From contig DATKOP010000019.1 of assembly GCA_035524595.1 (NCBI GenBank), forward strand, positions 16,043-80,042: DNA of 64,000 bases, given 5' to 3'. Under the pieces are notes generated by a model. That model saw only the letters and a program-made list of their open reading frames with translations. It had not been told where the DNA came from and did no database searches. This DNA comes from CAIKZZ01 sp035524595. Lineage in GTDB: Bacteria > Pseudomonadota > Gammaproteobacteria > Steroidobacterales > Steroidobacteraceae. This document shows, one piece after another, positions 47,994-57,130 of the stretch. The stretch's first letter is position 1, and each line of letters opens with the position of its first letter. The translations under genes were made by a program, and so were the position numbers.

Positions 47994-48015
47994 TTTGCCT
48001 TTCAGGCCTTCGGCA

Positions 48016-48924
48016 TCAGTGGATGTGAGCCAGGATCCCGTCCAGTTCCTCGTGGCTCGAGTAGCTGATGATGAGCTGGCCGCGACCGTGTGCGCCCTGC
48101 CGGAAACTGACTCTGGCGCCGAGTCTCTCGCCGAGCTCGGTCTCGAGGCGTCGCACGTCGGCATCGGGGGCGGCGGCGGGCTCGGCGGCCGCCCGCGCCG
48201 GCGCGGTCAGACGCCGCACCAGCGCCTCGGTCTCGCGCACCGAGAGGCCCTTCTTGGCAACCAGCGCCGCGACCTCGGACTGCTGGCGGCGGTTGCCGAG
48301 GCCAAGCAGGGCGCGACCGTGGCCCATCTCGAGCGCGCGCTCGGCGAGCAGCGCCTTGACCTCCTCGCCGAGCTCCAGCAGCCGCAGCAGGTTCGATACC
48401 GCCGCGCGCGAGCGCCCGACGGCGTCCGCCGCCTCCTGGTGGGTCAGGTCGAACTCCGTGACCAGCCGCTCGAGCGCGCGCGCTTCCTCGAGCGGGTTCA
48501 GGTTCTCGCGCTGGATGTTCTCGATCAGCGACATCGCGACCGCGGCCTCGTCCGGCACGCGGCGCACGATCGCGGGTATCTCGGTGAGCCCGGCGAGCTG
48601 CGCGGCACGCCAGCGCCGCTCGCCGGCGATGATCTCGTAGCGCTGCGACTCGGTCGCTCCCGGGGCACCGATCGGCCGCACGACGATCGGCTGGACGATG
48701 CCTTGCGCCTTGATCGAGTCGGCGAGCTCGGTCAGCGACTCGGGGCGCATGTCGATTCGCGGCTGGTACTTGCCCCGCTGCAGCAAATCGAGCGGCAGCC
48801 GCACCAATTCATCGCCCGTGGGGCGCACCGCGCCGGCCGCCGCCGCGGCGGTCACCTGGCGGGCGGTGGTCTCGCCGAGCAGGGCCCCGAGACCGCGGCC
48901 CAGGGCCGGCTTCTTGACGCTCAT
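48016..48924 (-). CDS. parB: Chromosome partitioning protein ParB
   Basis: 302 residues. The N-terminal GRGLGALLGE start, the CTP/arginine region GERRWRAAQLAGLTEIPAIVR, the helix-turn-helix LTHQEAADAVGRSRAAVSNLLRLLEL and a C-terminal dimerisation domain are all present. It loads at parS sites as a CTP-dependent clamp. No parS sequence (TGTTTCACGTGAAACA-like) is visible in the window. It overlaps parA by 4 bp. Confidence 0.97.
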   Translation of the reverse strand: MSVKKPALGRGLGALLGETTARQVTAAAAAGAVRPTGDELVRLPLDLLQRGKYQPRIDMRPESLTELADSIKAQGIVQPIVVRPIGAPGATESQRYEIIAGERRWRAAQLAGLTEIPAIVRRVPDEAAVAMSLIENIQRENLNPLEEARALERLVTEFDLTHQEAADAVGRSRAAVSNLLRLLELGEEVKALLAERALEMGHGRALLGLGNRRQQSEVAALVAKKGLSVRETEALVRRLTAPARAAAEPAAAPDADVRRLETELGERLGARVSFRQGAHGRGQLIISYSSHEELDGILAHIH

Positions 48925-49736
48925 TCGTCGCTCTCCGGTTCGTCGTCGAAGCCGCCGGCCGCGGCCGGCTCCTCCTCGCGGCGGATCATCTCGCCGGCGA
49001 GCGCGAGGTACGCCAGCGCGCCGCGCGACTCCTTGTCGTGATAGAGCGCCGGCCGGCCGTGCGACGGCGCCTCGGCGAGGCGCACGTTGCGCGGAATGAT
49101 CGTGCGGAACACCTTGTCATCGAAGTGCTCGATCAGCTGCGCGCTGACCTCGTTGGCGAGGTTGTTGCGCGGGTCGTGCATCGTCCGCAGGATGCCTTCG
49201 AGGCGCAGTTCCGGGTTGATGTTGGCGCGGATCTGCTCGACGGTGGTCAGCAGCGCCGACAGCCCCTCCAGCGCGTAGTACTCGCACTGCATCGGGATCA
49301 GCACCGTGTCCGCGGCGACCAGGGCGTTCACGGTCAGCATGTTGAGCGCCGGCGGGCAGTCGATCAGGATCAGCTCGTAGCGGTTCCTGATCGGCGCCAG
49401 TGCGCGCTTGAGCTTGAGCTCGCGCCCGGCCAGCGTCGCGAGCAGCCGCACTTCGGCGGCAGTCAGGTCCTGGTTCGCGGGAATGAGGTCGAAGCCGCCC
49501 GGCTCGACCCGCACGATCGCGGCCTCCGCCGGGCATTCGCCGAGCAGCACGTCGCAGGCCGAGCGCTCGAGGCCCCCCTTGTCGACGCCGCAGCCCATGG
49601 TCGCATTGCCCTGCGGGTCGAGATCGACGAGCAGCAGCCTGCGCTTGGTGGCCGCGAGCGAGGCGGCGAGGTTGACGGCGGTGGTGGTCTTGCCGACGCC
49701 GCCTTTCTGGTTGGCGACGGCGATGATCCGGTTCAT
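48921..49736 (-). CDS. parA: Chromosome partitioning ATPase ParA
   Basis: 271 residues of the short chromosomal (Soj) type without an N-terminal DNA-binding extension. The deviant Walker motif is NQKGGVGKTTTAVNLA, followed by LLVDLDPQGNATMG and LILIDCPPALNMLTVNAL. It forms ATP-dependent gradients that move ParB-bound origin regions. It starts 31 bp after the MBL hydrolase gene ends. Confidence 0.97.
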   Translation of the reverse strand: MNRIIAVANQKGGVGKTTTAVNLAASLAATKRRLLLVDLDPQGNATMGCGVDKGGLERSACDVLLGECPAEAAIVRVEPGGFDLIPANQDLTAAEVRLLATLAGRELKLKRALAPIRNRYELILIDCPPALNMLTVNALVAADTVLIPMQCEYYALEGLSALLTTVEQIRANINPELRLEGILRTMHDPRNNLANEVSAQLIEHFDDKVFRTIIPRNVRLAEAPSHGRPALYHDKESRGALAYLALAGEMIRREEEPAAAGGFDDEPESDE

Positions 49737-49767
49737 AGGCCGGCCAGAATAGCACCCGGCCGCCCGG

Positions 49768-50808
49768 TTAGAGGCGCGGGACGGGGCCGAAGCGGCGCGC
49801 GGCGCCGGGCTCCTCGACCAGCTGCAGCCGGCCCCGGGCGGACAGGTAGTGGAGGTGGGCGAGGGTCTCGCCGACCGCCAGCAGCCGGTTCAACGGGTCG
49901 AGCGGAGCGCGAAACAGCCGCCCCGCCAGCTCGGCGGCGGTGGTCGGCGCCGAGACCAGCCCCTCGACCTCATCCAGCGTCTGCGCGTGGTGGACCCGCA
50001 GTTCGTCGAGCCGCCGCCTGAGCCCCCGGAAGACGTCGCCGTGGGACGGCAGCACGAGCGGCTCGGGCTCAAGCGCGGCCAGCGCCTCGAAGGAGTCGAG
50101 GAAGGACGCCAGCGGATCCGGGTCCTGCCGCTCGGGGTAGATGCCGATGTTGCTCGTGATGCGCGGCAGCACCTGGTCGCCCGCGATCAGCAGCTCCGCT
50201 TCGGGCGCATGAAAGACGAGCTGGCCGTCGGTGTGGCCTCGAACCATGTGAGCGACCCAGCGCACGCCGCCGACGGTGATCTCGTCGCCGCCGGACAGCC
50301 GCCGGATGTCCGACGGGATCCCCGACATGACCCGCCGGTAGCCCTCGACGGCGGCCGCCGGGCGCATCTCCGCCGTCACCGCGAGGCCGTCGCGCTCGAA
50401 GGCGGCGACCCGGGCGCGCACGGCCTGCGGATCCGAGCCGGTCCCGAGCAGGGCGCGCAGCAGCCGCTCCTCGGGCGCACTCATATATATGGGTACCCCG
50501 TGCCGGGCCGCGAGCCAGCCGGCGAGGCCGGCGTGATCCGGGTGGTGGTGGGTACAGATGATCCGCGTGATCGGGCGGCCGCCCAGCACTTCGGCGAGCG
50601 ACCCGTCCCAGGCCTCGCGCGCGGCTGCGACGTTCATGCCGGTGTCGACCAGCGTCCAGCCGGCGCCGTCCTCGAGCAGCCACACGTTGATGTGCCGCAG
50701 CGCCCCCGGCACGGGCAGACGCACCCAGGTCACGCCTGACCCGAGCGCCCTCGCGCCACCGATCTGCGGCGGCGAGGCGATCGGGTACTCGAGCGCCGCG
50801 GCGCTCAT
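49768..50808 (-). CDS. MBL-fold metallohydrolase, lactonase/glyoxalase II-like
   Basis: 346 residues from ATG 50808. The metal-binding motif is CTHHHPDHAGLAGW, with further ligands in VRGHTDGQ and AGDQVLP and LPSHGDVF. The substrate-side C-terminal domain (about residues 240-346) is helical and includes GRLFRAPLDPLNRLLAVGETLAHLHYL. Similar proteins are annotated as metal-dependent hydrolases of unknown substrate. It overlaps rsmG (ATGA) and lies between rsmG and parA, an insertion in the usual rsmG-parA pair. Confidence 0.9.
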   Translation of the reverse strand: MSAAALEYPIASPPQIGGARALGSGVTWVRLPVPGALRHINVWLLEDGAGWTLVDTGMNVAAAREAWDGSLAEVLGGRPITRIICTHHHPDHAGLAGWLAARHGVPIYMSAPEERLLRALLGTGSDPQAVRARVAAFERDGLAVTAEMRPAAAVEGYRRVMSGIPSDIRRLSGGDEITVGGVRWVAHMVRGHTDGQLVFHAPEAELLIAGDQVLPRITSNIGIYPERQDPDPLASFLDSFEALAALEPEPLVLPSHGDVFRGLRRRLDELRVHHAQTLDEVEGLVSAPTTAAELAGRLFRAPLDPLNRLLAVGETLAHLHYLSARGRLQLVEEPGAARRFGPVPRL

Positions 50809-51443
50809 CGGGCGCCCGCCGGCTCGAGGATGACGAGGTGGCGCGCGGCGTCGAGGCCGGGCACGGTGAGGCGCTCGACGCCCGCGACCCGCCAGCCGGG
50901 CGGCAGCTCGGCGAGCTCCGCGGCCGGGTCCTTGCCCTTCATCGCGAGCAGCCGGCCGGAGCGCGCGCAGAGGTGCCCGGCGACGCGGACGAACTCCGCG
51001 ACCGACGCGAGCGCTCGCGAGATGACGGTCTGGGCGCGCTGCGCCGGGCGGAAGTTCTCGGCGCGCGCGCAGGTCGCGGTCACGTGGCCGAGGCCGAGCG
51101 TGCGGGTCGCGTGCTCGACGAAGCGGATCTTCTTGGCGGTCGAGTCGAGCAGCGTGAAGCGCAGTCCGGGGTTCGCGATCGCGAGCGGCAGTCCCGGAAA
51201 GCCGGCGCCCGTGCCGACGTCGGTGACGAAGGGCCCCTCGATCCACGGCTGCACGGTGAGGCTGTCGAGGAGGTGCTTGCGGACCATGTCCACCGGTTCG
51301 GTGATCGCGGTCAGGTTGAACTTCCCGTTCCACTCGCGCACGAGGTCGAGGAGTACCAGCAGCTGGTCGAGCTGGACGGCGTCGAGCTTGAGCCCGAGCT
51401 CGCCGAGCCCGGCGGCGAGCACCTCGCGGGGATGGGGATTCAT
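50805..51443 (-). CDS. rsmG: 16S rRNA (guanine527-N7) methyltransferase
   Basis: 212 residues. The SAM-binding motif is VTDVGTGAGFPGLPLAIANP, preceded by KFNLTAITEPVDMVRKHLLDSL, the signature start of RsmG (GidB). It methylates G527 of 16S rRNA using SAM. In many Gammaproteobacteria mnmG lies directly upstream; here the upstream side is a 383-bp gap and a divergent transporter gene. Confidence 0.97.
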   Translation of the reverse strand: MNPHPREVLAAGLGELGLKLDAVQLDQLLVLLDLVREWNGKFNLTAITEPVDMVRKHLLDSLTVQPWIEGPFVTDVGTGAGFPGLPLAIANPGLRFTLLDSTAKKIRFVEHATRTLGLGHVTATCARAENFRPAQRAQTVISRALASVAEFVRVAGHLCARSGRLLAMKGKDPAAELAELPPGWRVAGVERLTVPGLDAARHLVILEPAGAR

Positions 51444-51826
51444 TGGGCACGCAGTCTACGCGAGCAGCGGGGTCATGCGCGGCGCCCGATGGCGACGGAA
51501 GCGGCGGCGCCGCAACCGGGGCCGGCGCGGCCTGCGAATGCGCCCGGCGTGGGAGCCGCGGCACCGGTCAGGTCAGATGCCGGCGGCGCGTGCCGTCTCC
51601 CGACGCGGGGTGCTGAGCCCGTCTTTATGCGTATTGGCGCCGGCCGCGCTTGGGTACAGGATTCAGCCGGCAGCCCGCGTCTCGGCTCGCGCCCGGCGGC
51701 AGCCAGGCCGGGCACCGGTCGAGGATCGTCGCGGTGCGGACCAGCGGCCCCGCCCCCCGGCTCGCGCGGTGCCCGATTCCGAGCGGACCGGCGTCTGAAC
51801 TTTCGCAATCCGTTGGAGGGCCTGCC
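51444..51826. other. Divergent intergenic region between rsmG and the AI-2E transporter
   Basis: About 380 bp. I see no gene, repeat or clear promoter. The TTGGAGGG ribosome site of the transporter gene is at its right end. The segment near 51620-51660 (TCTTTATGCGTATTGG) is AT-richer and may hold the transporter promoter. Confidence 0.35.
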
Positions 51827-52891
51827 ATGTCCACGACCGAAAGGCCACGCGACATCGCCACCGTCACGCTCTCGGTGCTGGCGATCGGCCTCTTGATCAC
51901 AGCCGCATTCTGGGTCCTGCGGCCGTTCATCCCGGCGACCGTCTGGGCGGCAATGATCGTCATCACCACCTGGCCGACGATGCTGGCGATCCAGCGGCGC
52001 CTGTGGGGCCGCCGCAGTCTCGCCGTCGCCGTCATGACCATCCTGCTGCTGCTCGTGGTGCTCGGGCCGCTCTGCGTGGCCGTCTACACGATCATCACGC
52101 ATTCCGGCGATTTCGCCGCGGCGGCCAGGGCTCTCGCGGCCTACCGGCCGGGCCCCGTGCCGCCGTGGCTGGCATCGCTGCCGGTGGTCGGCCAGCGTGC
52201 CGCCGAGATCTGGAATCACCTCGCGACCTCGGACGCCGACGCACTGGCGCAACAGCTGCTGCCGTATCTCGATGACGTCCGGAAATTCTTCCTCGGCGCG
52301 CTCGGCGACACCGGCGCGCTGGTCGTGCAGCTGCTGCTCACCGCCGTGATATCGGCGATCATGTATGCGGGCGGCGATTCCGCGGCGCTCGCCGTGCGGC
52401 GCTTCTTCCTGCGCCTCGCGGGCCAGCGCGGCGAGAACGTGGTGCTGCTCGCCGCACGCGCGGTGCGCGGCGTGGCGCTCGGCGTCGGCGTCACGGCGAT
52501 CGTGCAGTCGCTGCTCGGCGGCGCCGGGCTCGCGATCGCCGGCGTGCCGTTCGCCGGCCTGCTGACGGCGGTCATGTTCGTGCTCTGCATCGCGCAGGTC
52601 GGGCCGATCCTCGTGCTGGCGCCGGCGGTGGTGTGGCTCTTCTGGAGCGGCGCCACGGGCTGGGGAACGTTCCTGCTGGTGTGGACCCTGATCGTCGGCT
52701 CGCTCGACAACATCCTGCGGCCGATTCTGATCAAGCGCGGCGCCGACCTGCCCCTGCTGCTGATCTTTGCCGGCGTCATCGGCGGCCTGATCGGGTTCGG
52801 GCTGGTCGGCATCTTCATCGGTCCGGTCGCGCTGGCCGTCGCCTACACGCTGGTCGGCGACTGGATCGCCGAGCGGACGAGCCCGGGCTGA
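51827..52891 (+). CDS. AI-2E-family transporter
   Basis: 354 residues from ATG 51827 with TTGGAGGG upstream. About eight membrane helices are visible: a helix pair at the start (LSVLAIGLLITAAFWVLRPFIPATVWAAMIV), and a C-terminal bundle with FCIAQVGPILVLAPA-like and LDNILRPILIKRGADLPLLLIFAGVIGGLIGFG in outline, the family's most conserved region. Members include the AI-2 exporter TqsA and several Na+/H+ or amino-acid exporters, so the substrate is open. The NhaP gene follows 127 bp downstream. Confidence 0.9.
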   Translation: MSTTERPRDIATVTLSVLAIGLLITAAFWVLRPFIPATVWAAMIVITTWPTMLAIQRRLWGRRSLAVAVMTILLLLVVLGPLCVAVYTIITHSGDFAAAARALAAYRPGPVPPWLASLPVVGQRAAEIWNHLATSDADALAQQLLPYLDDVRKFFLGALGDTGALVVQLLLTAVISAIMYAGGDSAALAVRRFFLRLAGQRGENVVLLAARAVRGVALGVGVTAIVQSLLGGAGLAIAGVPFAGLLTAVMFVLCIAQVGPILVLAPAVVWLFWSGATGWGTFLLVWTLIVGSLDNILRPILIKRGADLPLLLIFAGVIGGLIGFGLVGIFIGPVALAVAYTLVGDWIAERTSPG

Positions 52892-53018
52892 ATCGCGTCG
52901 CGCGAGCAACGCGGCGCCGCGACCCGCTGCGCCTTGCGGCGCCCGGATCGGCCGCAGGGGCGCCGCTGTGGCAAGATCCGCTGCGACCGCGCGCCGGTCG
53001 CTGATCCCGGAGGACGCC

Positions 53019-54269
53019 GTGTTCGACATCGTCGCCGTGCTGGTCGTGCTGACGGCGACGTTCTCCTACCTCAATCATCGCTTCCTGAAGTTTCCGATGA
53101 CGATCGGGGTCATGACGATCGCGCTCGCGCTCTCGCTCGCGGTCATGGCCCTCGACAAGCTGGGTTTCGGCGTGCCGCGGGGCAGCGAGCACGCGCTGCT
53201 GGCGTCGATCGACTTCACCGACGTGCTGATGCAGGGCATGCTGTCGTTCCTGCTGTTCGCCGGCGCCCTGCACGTGGACCTCAAGAGCCTGCGGCAGGTG
53301 GCCTGGCAGGTCGCGGCGCTGGCGGTGGTCGGCACGGCGCTGTCGACGCTGATCGTCGGCTACGGCAGCTGGTACGCGCTCGGCGCGCTCGGCATCTCGA
53401 TCTCGCTGGTCCACTGCCTGCTGTTCGGCGCGCTCATCTCGCCGACCGACCCGATCGCGGTGCTCGGGATCCTGAAATCGGCCAAGGTGGCGGCCCGGGT
53501 CGAGGCCACGATCGCGGGCGAGTCGCTGGTCAACGACGGCATCGGCGTCGTGCTGTTCGCGCTGCTGCTCGGCATGCTGGAGAGCGGTGTCGTGCCGTCG
53601 GCGGCGACCGCGCTCACGGTCTTCGCCCGCGAGGCGATCGGCGGCGCGCTGTTCGGCATCGCACTCGGCTATGCCGTCTACCGCGTGCTACACACGATCG
53701 ACAACGCGCAGATCGAGGTGCTGATCACGCTCGCGACGGTGGTTGGCGGCTACGCACTCGCGTACCACCTGCACGTCTCCGGGCCGCTCGCCATGGTCGC
53801 GAGCGGGCTCCTGATCGGCAGCGAGGGCCGGGCGCGCGCGATGTCGGAGCGCACGCGGCTGCATCTCGACATCTTCTGGCAGCTGCTCGACGAGCTGCTG
53901 AACGGCGTGCTGTTCCTGCTGATCGGACTCGAGTTCGCGCTGATCGCCTTCCCGGCGAGTGCCTTCGATGCCGTGCTGCTGGTCGTCGCGCTCACGATCG
54001 TCGCGCGGTACCTGGTGGTCGGCGTCCCCGCCACCCTGTGGCGGCGGTGGTTCGGCCTGCCGCCGGGGTCGGGTCTGGTGCTGACCTGGGGCGGCGTCCG
54101 GGGCGGCATCTCGGTCGCGCTCGCGCTGTCGCTGCCGCCGGGCGAGGGGCGCGACGTGGTGCTGATGCTCACCTACGCGGTCGTCGTGTTCTCGATCCTC
54201 GGCCAGGGATTGACGGTCGGCCGCCTCGCCCGCGCGCTGCGCCTCGGCGCCGACCAGCGGCGGGGCTAG
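53019..54269 (+). CDS. CPA1-family Na+(K+)/H+ antiporter, NhaP-type
   Basis: 416 residues from GTG 53019, preceded by GGAGG with 5-nt spacing; an upstream GTG at 52968 is less likely. About 12 membrane helices are seen. The ion-binding core is FGALISPTDPIAVLGILK and AGESLVNDGIGVVLFALLLG, where the Asp pair carries ions. It lacks the long C-terminal tail of NhaP2. It exchanges cytoplasmic Na+ or K+ for protons. It converges with ansB across the hairpin at 54276-54314. Confidence 0.92.
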   Translation: MFDIVAVLVVLTATFSYLNHRFLKFPMTIGVMTIALALSLAVMALDKLGFGVPRGSEHALLASIDFTDVLMQGMLSFLLFAGALHVDLKSLRQVAWQVAALAVVGTALSTLIVGYGSWYALGALGISISLVHCLLFGALISPTDPIAVLGILKSAKVAARVEATIAGESLVNDGIGVVLFALLLGMLESGVVPSAATALTVFAREAIGGALFGIALGYAVYRVLHTIDNAQIEVLITLATVVGGYALAYHLHVSGPLAMVASGLLIGSEGRARAMSERTRLHLDIFWQLLDELLNGVLFLLIGLEFALIAFPASAFDAVLLVVALTIVARYLVVGVPATLWRRWFGLPPGSGLVLTWGGVRGGISVALALSLPPGEGRDVVLMLTYAVVVFSILGQGLTVGRLARALRLGADQRRG

Positions 54270-54275
54270 CCCGGC

Positions 54276-54314
54276 GCCGGCCGGGCGGAGCCTGGCTGGC
54301 TCCGCCGGGCCGGC
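54276..54314. terminator. Bidirectional hairpin terminator
   Basis: A 17-bp stem with one mismatch: GCCGGCCGGGCGGAGCC at 54276-54292 against GGCTCCGCCGGGCCGGC at 54298-54314, with a 5-nt loop. It fills the 53-bp gap between the convergent antiporter and asparaginase genes, so it can end transcripts from both sides. Confidence 0.7.
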
Positions 54315-54322
54315 TGGAATCA

Positions 54323-55387
54323 TCAGTAGATCTCGAACATCTTCTGGATCTTCGCCACATCCTTGGTCTTCGTCAGCGCGAGCTGCAGCAGCACGCGCGA
54401 CTTCGGCGGCGTCAGCTCGCCCGAGGCGACGAAGCCCATCTTGTCGTCGTTGATCTCGTTGTTCCTGAGCGTGATCCCCATCGGCAGGCGGGTGCTGCGC
54501 ACCACGACCACGCCGGCCTTCGCGGCCTTGACCAGCGCATCGAGCGCGGGCGTCGTCATGTTGCCGTCGCCTACGCCCGCGACCACCAGGCCCTGCGCGC
54601 CGTTCTTGACCGCCGCCTCGATCAGGTCCGGACTCATGTTGGCGTGCGCGTAGATGATGTCGACGCGCGGCAGCTTCGTGAGCCCCTCGACCGAGAACTC
54701 CGTGGCGTTGCCCACCTTGCGATCCATCGGCTCCCACCAGTCGATCTTGCCGGTGTGCGCCTGGCCGGCGGCGCCGCGCAGCAGGCTCTTGAACGTCTGC
54801 ACGCTGGTGGTGTCGGTCTTGGTCACGTTGCGTGCGTAGTGGAACTCGTCGTTCAGGCAGACCAGGGCGCCCTTGCCCCTGGCACGCGGATCGACCGCAA
54901 TCGCCACGCCGTTGTAGATGTTGCCGGGGCCGTCGGCGCTGATCGCGGTGGCCGGGCGCATCGAGCCCACCATCACGACCGGCTTGTCGCTCTTGACGAC
55001 GAGCGTCAGGAAGTAGCTCGTCTCCTCGAGCGTGTCGGTGCCGTGGGTAATCAGCACGGCGTCGACGTCCGGCGACTTCAGGACCTCGTTGGTCCGCTTG
55101 GCGAGCTTCAGCCAGATCTCGTCGTTCATGTCCTGGCTGCCGATGTTCGCCACCTGCTCGCCGGTGATCACCGCGAGCTTGTCCAGATTCGGCACCGCCT
55201 TCAGCAGCGTATTGACGTCGTACGCGCCGGACTTGTAGCCATAGTCCGTCGCGCTCGCCTGCGCACCGGCAATCGTCCCGCCGGTGGCCAATACGCGTAC
55301 CTTCGGCAGGGGCGTGGCCGCAATTGCCGCCATGGTGCTAGCCGCGAGTACGGCCGCGAGGCCCAGTGTCAGTAGTCTGTGTTTCAT
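54323..55387 (-). CDS. ansB: Exported type II L-asparaginase
   Basis: 354 residues. The signal peptide (MKHRLLTLGLAAVLAAS, ending AIAAT) sends it to the periplasm. The first active-site motif is VLATGGTIAG with Thr35, and the second is LITHGTDTLEETSYFL with the Thr-Asp pair; GSMRPATAISADGPGN follows. The order and size fit high-affinity periplasmic asparaginase II (AnsB). It hydrolyses asparagine to aspartate and ammonia. It is the last gene of the aspartate operon, 39 bp after the decarboxylase, so its product is the substrate of the exchangers encoded two and three genes upstream. Confidence 0.95.
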   Translation of the reverse strand: MKHRLLTLGLAAVLAASTMAAIAATPLPKVRVLATGGTIAGAQASATDYGYKSGAYDVNTLLKAVPNLDKLAVITGEQVANIGSQDMNDEIWLKLAKRTNEVLKSPDVDAVLITHGTDTLEETSYFLTLVVKSDKPVVMVGSMRPATAISADGPGNIYNGVAIAVDPRARGKGALVCLNDEFHYARNVTKTDTTSVQTFKSLLRGAAGQAHTGKIDWWEPMDRKVGNATEFSVEGLTKLPRVDIIYAHANMSPDLIEAAVKNGAQGLVVAGVGDGNMTTPALDALVKAAKAGVVVVRSTRLPMGITLRNNEINDDKMGFVASGELTPPKSRVLLQLALTKTKDVAKIQKMFEIY

Positions 55388-55426
55388 ATGAACTCCTCAA
55401 CTTGAATATGGCCGGCGTTCGGCCGA

Positions 55427-57091
55427 TTACGCTTCCGGCAACCGCGACTTCTTGCCGCTCGCGGCGCCCTGCTCTCCCGGCTTGCCGCCCGTCTTGCCCT
55501 TCGACGCCTCGTACGCCTGCCGGTAGCCGCGCGCCACGGCGCGGATCGCGCGGCCGAGGTCGTCATAGACGTGATCGTCCAGGTTCGCGAACGATATCCG
55601 CACCGACCAGTCCGGCGCCTCGAAGCCGCCACCGTTCAAGAGCACGATGCCGTGGTCCTCGGCCAGGCGGAAGACGATGTCGAGCGGGTGAACGTTCGCC
55701 TTCATCCACTTGACGACGTCCTCGTCCAGGTACTTGCGCGCCCAGAACTCGAAATCGATCAGCCCGTAGTAGTAGTCGAACAGCTCGTTCGGCGGGATGT
55801 CGATGCCGAGCCCTTCGATCGTCGCCTGCACCCGCTTCTTGACGATCGAGATGCACGCCTTCTGGTAGTGCTTCTTCTCGTCCATGAGCTCGTAGGCGGA
55901 GAACAGCGTCATCATCACCTGCTGCGGCAGCGACAGGCCCGCGGTGTGGTTCAGCGCCACGTCGCGGCTGTCGGCCACGATCCGGTCGATGAAGCGCAGC
56001 TCGCGCGGCTTCAGCGTGATCGCGCTGTAGCGCTTGTCGAGCTTCTTCAGCACTGGCTCCGGGTGCTTGGCGATCAGCTGGTCGAACAGGTTGTTCTCGT
56101 GCACCGCGATCACGCCGAGGCGCCAGCCGGTGCAGCCGAAGTACTTGCTGTACGAGTAGACGCCGATCGTGTTGAACGGGAACGCGCCGAGGAGCGAGCG
56201 AAAGCCGGGCACGAACGTGCCATAGACGTCGTCCGTCAGCAGGATCAGGTCGGGCCGCTTCTTGAGGATCGCGCCGATCTTCGCGATGGTCTCGGCGCTC
56301 AGCGCGATGGCGCTCGGGTTGCCGGGGTTCACCACGAAGAACGCCTTGATCTTCGGGTCCAGCAGCTTCTTCAGCTCCGCATCGGTGAACTGGAAGCGGT
56401 TCTCCTGCGGTGCGGCGACGTTGACGATGTTGAGGTCGTAGTCCTCGAGGTGCGGCATCTCGAGGTACGGCGTGAAGATCGGCGTGCCGAGGGCGATCGT
56501 GTCGCCGGGGTTCACCAGCCGGTTGGTCTTCAGCGACTTGAAGATGTAGCACATGGCGGCCGTGCCGCCCTCGACCGCGTACAGCTTGAAGGTGCCCTTC
56601 GGCCGCGGCGGCCCGCACATCGCCCACTGCAGGTACTCGTGCACCACCTGCTCGTTGTGCACCAGCATGCGGTCCGGCACCGGGTAGTTGTCGCCGATGA
56701 TCGAGTCGACCAGCTCGTGCACGAACTTGTCGGCGTCGAAGCCGAATTTCTTCACCGCCCAGGGCACGAGCGCGGTCAGGAACTCGGCGCCCGGCAGCTC
56801 GCTGTGCTTCTTGAGCCAGGAGGCGAGCCGGTCGGCGACGCCCTTCGCCTTCGGCATGCCACCGACGCCGGGCAGCAGGTCCTGCACCCGCTTGCTCTCG
56901 GTGATCGCGAACTGGCCGAGCAGGAAGAAGCCCTCGCGCGGTTCCGTCGCGATCCAGTTCGGGTTGCCCCGGCCGGCGTTCAGGTAAGCGATGTTGGAGG
57001 CGCTCGCGGTCGCACTGGCGGCCTTGGCGAGGAAGTCCTTGATCTCGAACGGGCTCAGCGTCGCGTATTCGCGCAGTTTCACGATGTCCAT
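55427..57091 (-). CDS. aspD: Aspartate 4-decarboxylase (bifunctional with aspartate aminotransferase)
   Basis: 554 residues, within the normal range. It is a fold type I PLP enzyme: the Schiff-base Lys is Lys316 in YSYSKYFGCTGWRLGV. NPGNPSAIALS and TDDVYGTF give the PLP-contact residues. The N-terminal YLNAGRGNPNW and the insert near residues 100-150 distinguish AspD from plain aminotransferases. It converts aspartate to alanine and CO2, consuming a cytoplasmic proton. It is 39 bp after aspT, as in known asp operons. Confidence 0.95.
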   Translation of the reverse strand: MDIVKLREYATLSPFEIKDFLAKAASATASASNIAYLNAGRGNPNWIATEPREGFFLLGQFAITESKRVQDLLPGVGGMPKAKGVADRLASWLKKHSELPGAEFLTALVPWAVKKFGFDADKFVHELVDSIIGDNYPVPDRMLVHNEQVVHEYLQWAMCGPPRPKGTFKLYAVEGGTAAMCYIFKSLKTNRLVNPGDTIALGTPIFTPYLEMPHLEDYDLNIVNVAAPQENRFQFTDAELKKLLDPKIKAFFVVNPGNPSAIALSAETIAKIGAILKKRPDLILLTDDVYGTFVPGFRSLLGAFPFNTIGVYSYSKYFGCTGWRLGVIAVHENNLFDQLIAKHPEPVLKKLDKRYSAITLKPRELRFIDRIVADSRDVALNHTAGLSLPQQVMMTLFSAYELMDEKKHYQKACISIVKKRVQATIEGLGIDIPPNELFDYYYGLIDFEFWARKYLDEDVVKWMKANVHPLDIVFRLAEDHGIVLLNGGGFEAPDWSVRISFANLDDHVYDDLGRAIRAVARGYRQAYEASKGKTGGKPGEQGAASGKKSRLPEA

Positions 57092-57130
57092 GGTGCTCTC
57101 CGCCTCCGATTGCAGAAGTGGTCGTGATCC

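Noticed and set aside
47786..49767. parS site near parAB
   Set aside because: I looked for TGTTTCACGTGAAACA-like sequence around parA and parB and saw none.
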